This document shows positions 62,643-64,000 of a DNA stretch of 64,000 bases, one piece after another. Position numbers and translations under genes: made by a program. Each line of letters begins with the position of its first letter. Position 1 is the first letter of the stretch. This DNA is from Sabellastarte sp. h YS-2021 (taxonomy: Eukaryota > Annelida > Polychaeta > Sabellida > Sabellidae), in contig OZ024930.1 of the NCBI GenBank assembly GCA_964017235.1, positions 149,296,221 to 149,360,220 of the forward strand. The letters run 5' to 3'. A model generated the notes under the pieces. It ran no database searches and was not told where the DNA came from. It worked only from the letters and a program-made list of their open reading frames with translations.

Positions 62643-64000
62643 TTACACCAGAGGCTTGAAGGAGAAGTTGAAATGCTGCACCTGTTCAATATCTCCATCT
62701 CTTTTGACCTTCACCAGCTGTACATGTTGCACTTCTGCCTCATCAGACAACATGGTTCTCCAGGTACCTTTAAGGTAATCATTGCAGTGGATGACTCCAC
62801 CAGGCACATAGATGGTGTGGCGCATAGGAACCTTGAATCCAGTAAGATGCAAGCAGTCACCTTCATACTTACCAATGACAAAGAAACCAGAGTCATTCTC
62901 CAGAGGACAATCAAGGTGAGAGAATTCATGATGCTCTATACCTGCCCCACCCAAGGCCTTGTCAGCCTTCACATAATCCTCCAAGTATGTATTTTCATAG
63001 GTGAAATCCTGAATGCCATGGCGGTACAGCAAAGACACCTCCAGCTGATTCTTGTCAGCCAAGGTACAACCATAGTATGCCAGGTGCTCATTGGTGGCAA
63101 TTTCTGTAGGAAGCACACCATCAAAATCAGTGGGAAACACTGCTCTTCCAGATCGACCAGGCAAACCACTTGGGATCCAATCAACTTTGACCATGATGTG
63201 CTTTGGTATGATTGGTTCTAGGTCATTAAAACAGGCCAGATCTAGAAGGGTATATTTTCCAGGGACAACGTCATCTACCATGCCATGTCCTCCTTTCATC
63301 ACCAGATCACCTTTTGCTCCAACCCTTTTGAAGCTGGCAAATTTATCCCAGCGGTTCCTCAAATATGAAGCTAGTTTGGAGGAATCTGTCTGTTCATAGG
63401 TTCCCTTAAAGATAGCCTCTACATTTTGAGAGCCCCTGGTTGATCCTTGCATTGCTACAAATGCTGGCTCATTCTTGAAGTGCTGCTTGAAGTCATCAAA
63501 GCTGATTTCACCCTTACCTTCTTTGTCCACCTGATCAAAGGCATCCATGAGATTATCAATAGCCATGGACCTTTTCTTTGAATAGACAAACTCTGAAAAC
63601 TCACGGAAATTTATTTGCCCTGATCCATCATGGTCAGCTTTTATGAAGGCTGCGCGTAACTTGGCCTCAGTGGCAGTTTCTGATGAGCCTCCCAATACAA
63701 AGTGGACAAAATACTTGATAAATTCATCAAGGCAAATATAATTATTTTTGTCTTCATCAATCGTGTGAAATATGACATCGATCTCTCTTCTGCCAAGATG
63801 TGCTCCCAGACCAAGAATAAAAGCAGCAAATTCATCCTTGTCAACCTTGCCATTTCCATTTTTATCTATGTTGAAGAATATGGCTTTGATCCTATCCCGC
63901 TGCACATCAAACAGGTTATTATCATAGACTCCATCGTCATCTTCCAGTACTTCAACCTTGGGAGCTTCAGCCTTGGTATTGGCAGCTTCAGGTTCATGGC
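62643..64000 (-). CDS. Four-EF-hand calcium-binding protein with unclassified C-terminal region (5' partial)
   Basis: Uninterrupted frame from the window edge to TAA 62643-62645; the start lies beyond 64000. The visible N-terminus is acidic (EVLEDDDGVYDNN). Counting from the codon at 63905, EF-hand loops are DKNGNGKVDKDE (14-25), DEDKNNYICLDE (50-61), DHDGSGQINFRE (91-102) and DKEGKGEISFDD (127-138). Loops 1, 3 and 4 follow the canonical ligand pattern; loop 2 has Asn-Tyr where the conserved Gly and next ligand are expected. The following ~280 residues include GIEHHEFSHLDCP (~320) and VPMRHTIYVPGGVIHCNDYL (~365-385), His-rich and reminiscent of a beta-barrel metal site. No signal peptide or membrane segment is visible in this part. 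Role unknown beyond calcium binding. Confidence 0.9.
   Translation of the reverse strand, partial: HEPEAANTKAEAPKVEVLEDDDGVYDNNLFDVQRDRIKAIFFNIDKNGNGKVDKDEFAAFILGLGAHLGRREIDVIFHTIDEDKNNYICLDEFIKYFVHFVLGGSSETATEAKLRAAFIKADHDGSGQINFREFSEFVYSKKRSMAIDNLMDAFDQVDKEGKGEISFDDFKQHFKNEPAFVAMQGSTRGSQNVEAIFKGTYEQTDSSKLASYLRNRWDKFASFKRVGAKGDLVMKGGHGMVDDVVPGKYTLLDLACFNDLEPIIPKHIMVKVDWIPSGLPGRSGRAVFPTDFDGVLPTEIATNEHLAYYGCTLADKNQLEVSLLYRHGIQDFTYENTYLEDYVKADKALGGAGIEHHEFSHLDCPLENDSGFFVIGKYEGDCLHLTGFKVPMRHTIYVPGGVIHCNDYLKGTWRTMLSDEAEVQHVQLVKVKRDGDIEQVQHFNFSFKPLV

Noticed and set aside
62562-63221. Plus-strand 219-codon frame opposite the EF-hand gene
   Set aside because: An antisense shadow of a clearly coding exon; no motifs.

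Overview
The window is animal nuclear DNA, most likely from a lophotrochozoan and probably a mollusc (bivalve-like). The evidence is indirect. There are intron-bearing protein genes, SINEs with tRNA-like Pol III boxes, two kinds of tyrosine-recombinase retrotransposon, a Gmr1-type Gypsy element, and long arrays of ~147-350 bp units held inside elements that look like Helentron-associated 'pearl' elements of bivalves. Host genes are a small minority; nearly everything else is nested transposons.

Layout. 1-157 is the tail of a short palindromic MITE. 269-6780 (minus) is a DIRS-type element with inverted terminal repeats, an internal complementary region, gag, RT-RNase H and tyrosine recombinase (YR). 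6817-15655 (minus) is part of a Ser/Thr kinase gene: two coding exons with matching splice phase, separated by a 7.9 kb intron. That intron holds a small rolling-circle-type element with 147-bp units, a decayed CR1/L2-like LINE with a virus-like 2A motif, and a 1.9 kb non-autonomous hAT inside the LINE. 17209-18476 is a compact Ginger-like DNA transposon with a Gypsy-type integrase. 18740-19275 is the 3' end of another LINE. About 19500-21640 is a ~350-bp tandem array attached to a GGC-rich element end. 22025-22400 holds two MITEs.

24213-32979 is a rolling-circle-type element whose ~156-bp array is interrupted by a young, nearly intact Gypsy retrotransposon (24904-31515). The Gypsy has the pol order protease-integrase-RT-RNase H. 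34721-46236 is a Ngaro-type YR retrotransposon with split direct repeats. It is broken by a 7.2 kb Helentron-like element (37267-44492), which is itself broken by another of a different family (39490-42526). 48400-48544 is a tRNA-derived SINE with a 14-bp target duplication. 48830-54143 holds further arrays, including ~23 copies of an exactly 147-bp unit with a 1.86 kb higher-order duplication that carries a SINE. About 55080-58130 is a second, internally deleted DIRS element. 60290-61312 is a short copy of the element family seen at 39490. 62643-64000 (minus) is the 3' part of a four-EF-hand protein with an unclassified C-terminal region.

The most notable system is the set of non-autonomous rolling-circle-like elements. 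They share a 5'-terminal palindrome, usually a GCC/GGC run, one or two tandem arrays, a subterminal inverted copy of the 5' end, a 3' hairpin, a CTAG or CTTG end, and insertion into T runs. At two sites the empty target can be rebuilt from flanking sequence. All calls come from reading the sequence; no database search was possible.
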